DNA from: DAOTUL01 sp034437435
Lineage (GTDB): Bacteria; Chloroflexota; Anaerolineae; Aggregatilineales; Phototrophicaceae
Reading direction: 5' to 3'
Length of the DNA: 6,985 bases
Assembly: GCA_964417785.1 (NCBI GenBank)
Contig: CAYQJO010000225.1
Span: 1 to 6,985 of the forward strand
Numbering within the stretch: the first letter of the stretch is position 1; each line of letters opens with the position of its first letter. Below are positions 5,798-6,985 of this stretch, piece by piece. The notes beneath the pieces are model-generated. The model searched no databases. It saw nothing but the letters and a program-made list of their open reading frames with translations, and had not been told where the DNA came from. The position numbers and the translations under genes are program-made.

Positions 5798-6822
5798 TGG
5801 TCACGGCGTTCGCGAGCGAAGTGAAAATTGGGATTAAAACTGAGGACCGCGTTGTAATTGCTGATGGCGCGGTCAATTTCGCCCATCGCCTCGCGGGCGA
5901 TCCCGGCGTAATAGTATGATTCTTCGACATAGCGCCCGCTGTTATCCAGAATTGCATTTGCCAGTGTAATCACATCGTCGTAGCGCCCGACGGCGTTATA
6001 AGCGTAATAGGGGCCAAACTGGTACCACAGCATCCGCCAGGGCAGGCCCAGATTACGCGCCTGATCGTAAGCCAGCACCGCCTGTTCATAATACTGCGGT
6101 TCATCCAATAACTGTGCAATCTCCACCAGAGTCGTCCCCAGGTTGAACCAGATGAAGCTGTTCTGCGGGTCTTCGGTCGCTTCCTGCCGGGCGATGTTCA
6201 GCGTGTTGACCAGATTATCGTATTCTTCTGCATCGCTGCCCAGCAGGTCATAAAGCTCCATCTGACGCTCAAAATCGTACAGCACGATATAGGTGTAGTT
6301 GAAGTGCTGCCAGTGCGTGAGGATATGGTCGTAGGTGTACGGTAGATTTTGCCCATCGTAGCTGTCGTAGGTGATGAACTGGTCGGTATCGTCATTGTAA
6401 CCGACCACCAGCAAATAATGGCCCATCCAGCCCTGGTTGGCCCGTTCCGGATCGTAGCCGGCTTCGATGATGACCGGGAAGCCGTTATAGATCAACTGCT
6501 TGAGCAGGTCCGGTGTGCCACCGTAACGCTGCATGGCGAATACCGGAATCTCTGATAGCTGGGTGTTGACGAACTCCACCATCTGCCAGGGACTCACATT
6601 TTTGTCCTCGGTGTTGGGTTTCAGCCAGTTGGCCGCCCGCACCTGATTATCGACATAGCCAAAGTAACTCAGGCCCATGGTCAGCGTCGCCGGTCCGCAG
6701 TTATTCCACATCTGCGCTTCGTAGCGGAAACCGGACAGGGTATGGCTGGGCGGTAGATCGCTCTCTTGAGCGAACACCGGCAGGGCCAGAAGCAGTATTA
6801 CGAGGATGGCGAACACGCGCAT
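5779..6822 (-). CDS. Secreted C39-like cysteine protease with C-terminal TPR repeats
   Basis: 347 residues from ATG 6822-6820. A start at 6918 is in frame but lies upstream of the promoter at 6865-6891 and lacks a signal-peptide pattern. The chosen start gives a Sec signal (MRVFAILVILLLALPVFA) with cleavage likely after A18. Residues 31-180 are a peptidase C39-like (Peptidase_C39_2) domain: Q37 before WNNCGPATLTM with nucleophile C42, MGHYLLVVGY with H135, and TYDSYDG with D153 as the likely third residue. The triad therefore looks intact. Residues about 222-335 contain roughly three TPR-like helical pairs, the clearest being EESYYYAGIAREAMGEI (300-316) and following. The expected role is an extracytoplasmic protease or peptidase using the TPR part to bind partners; the substrate is unknown. 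Its stop (TAG, 5781-5779) overlaps the TIR gene's stop. Confidence 0.88.
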   Translation of the reverse strand: MRVFAILVILLLALPVFAQESDLPPSHTLSGFRYEAQMWNNCGPATLTMGLSYFGYVDNQVRAANWLKPNTEDKNVSPWQMVEFVNTQLSEIPVFAMQRYGGTPDLLKQLIYNGFPVIIEAGYDPERANQGWMGHYLLVVGYNDDTDQFITYDSYDGQNLPYTYDHILTHWQHFNYTYIVLYDFERQMELYDLLGSDAEEYDNLVNTLNIARQEATEDPQNSFIWFNLGTTLVEIAQLLDEPQYYEQAVLAYDQARNLGLPWRMLWYQFGPYYAYNAVGRYDDVITLANAILDNSGRYVEESYYYAGIAREAMGEIDRAISNYNAVLSFNPNFHFARERRDQLQSEG

Positions 6823-6831
6823 TGGAGAGAA

Positions 6832-6837
6832 TCCTCT
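6832..6837 (-). promoter_or_regulatory. Ribosome binding site deciding the C39 protease start
   Basis: AGAGGA on the minus strand lies nine bases before the ATG at 6822. It supports the signal-peptide start over the in-frame ATGs further upstream. Confidence 0.75.
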
Positions 6838-6864
6838 ATCCCGATTTCTAAAATATGTGCCATC

Positions 6865-6891
6865 ATTATATAGCGCATCAGGGCCTGTCAA
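6865..6891 (-). promoter_or_regulatory. Near-consensus sigma-70-type promoter for the C39 protease gene
   Basis: On the minus strand a perfect TTGACA (6891-6886) is followed after 15 bases by a perfect TATAAT (6870-6865). The spacer is two bases short of optimal. Transcription should begin near 6858, leaving about 36 bases of leader that includes the AGAGGA site. Two perfect hexamers at this position make a real promoter likely. Confidence 0.7.
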
Positions 6892-6985
6892 CCCTATCAT
6901 TATCCCATGACATGCCAACGATCTGTGGCGCTGACCGATTTTGGACTGGCGAAACTGGTGGACCGAGAGGATGAGAGTCTAACGC
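6874..6985 (+). pseudogene. Ser/Thr protein kinase fragment with DFG motif, N-lobe absent (continues past the right edge)
   Basis: The plus-strand frame is open from just after TAG 6871-6873 to the edge. From 6922 it reads SVALTDFGLAKLVDREDE, a Hanks-type kinase metal-binding DFG and start of the activation segment (DFG Asp codon at 6937). No N-lobe, P-loop or catalytic Lys can be encoded upstream, because a stop is only 22 codons before the DFG Asp and the C39 gene lies beyond. Where HRDxKPxN should be, the frame gives IRACQPYH: the Arg and Pro are at the expected spacing, but the His, Asp and Asn are lost. ATG 6907 could start a short protein but has no Shine-Dalgarno sequence. The best reading is a 5'-truncated, decayed kinase gene; how much C-lobe remains lies outside the window. 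Confidence 0.55.

Noticed and set aside
6823..6918. N-terminal extension of the C39 protease to ATG 6918
   Set aside because: It would start upstream of the TTGACA/TATAAT promoter and bury the signal peptide; the AGAGGA site supports ATG 6822.
1..6985. CRISPR array, tRNA or insertion sequence
   Set aside because: No regularly spaced repeats, cloverleaf-like segment, terminal inverted repeats or transposase motifs were found by eye.

Overview
The window reads as a GC-rich bacterial chromosome segment, most likely from Chloroflexota (Anaerolineae or a relative). That assignment is an inference. It rests on a Pro/Thr-rich 'PTxTP' membrane protein, a DUF5679-type zinc-ribbon domain, a secreted C39-like protease with TPR repeats and a Hanks-type kinase remnant, a combination familiar from that phylum. 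No rRNA, tRNA, CRISPR array, transposase or integrase was seen.

Layout. Positions 1-356 (minus) hold the first 118 codons of an aldehyde dehydrogenase that runs off the left edge. A 144-base divergent promoter region (357-500) separates it from a tightly packed plus-strand cluster of seven genes (501-5782). In order these are: a single-pass membrane protein with a Pro/Thr-rich outer tail; M42 aminopeptidase A; M42 aminopeptidase B; a small acidic exported protein; a class I SAM-dependent methyltransferase; M42 aminopeptidase C; and a DUF5679 zinc-ribbon fused to a TIR domain. The first junction is a 4-base gap. All later junctions are stop/start overlaps (ATGA or one shared base), so this is almost certainly one translationally coupled operon. 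A minus-strand gene (5779-6822) for a secreted C39-like cysteine protease with TPR repeats converges on it, and the two stop codons overlap. That gene has its own near-consensus promoter at 6865-6891. At the right edge, 6874-6985 (plus) encodes the DFG segment of a Ser/Thr protein kinase whose N-lobe is absent.

How the genes may work together. The three M42 enzymes keep their metal-binding and catalytic residues but differ in signature segments. They look like three old subfamilies rather than a recent triplication. M42 enzymes are known to assemble into tetrahedral (TET) peptide-trimming particles, including hetero-oligomers in Pyrococcus, so a mixed or complementary cytosolic peptide-degrading system is plausible. 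The two envelope proteins, the methyltransferase and the TIR protein share the transcription unit, but their link to peptide breakdown is unknown. The most unusual item is the zinc-ribbon/TIR fusion. Its TIR domain appears to carry Arg where NAD-cleaving TIR domains have the catalytic Glu.
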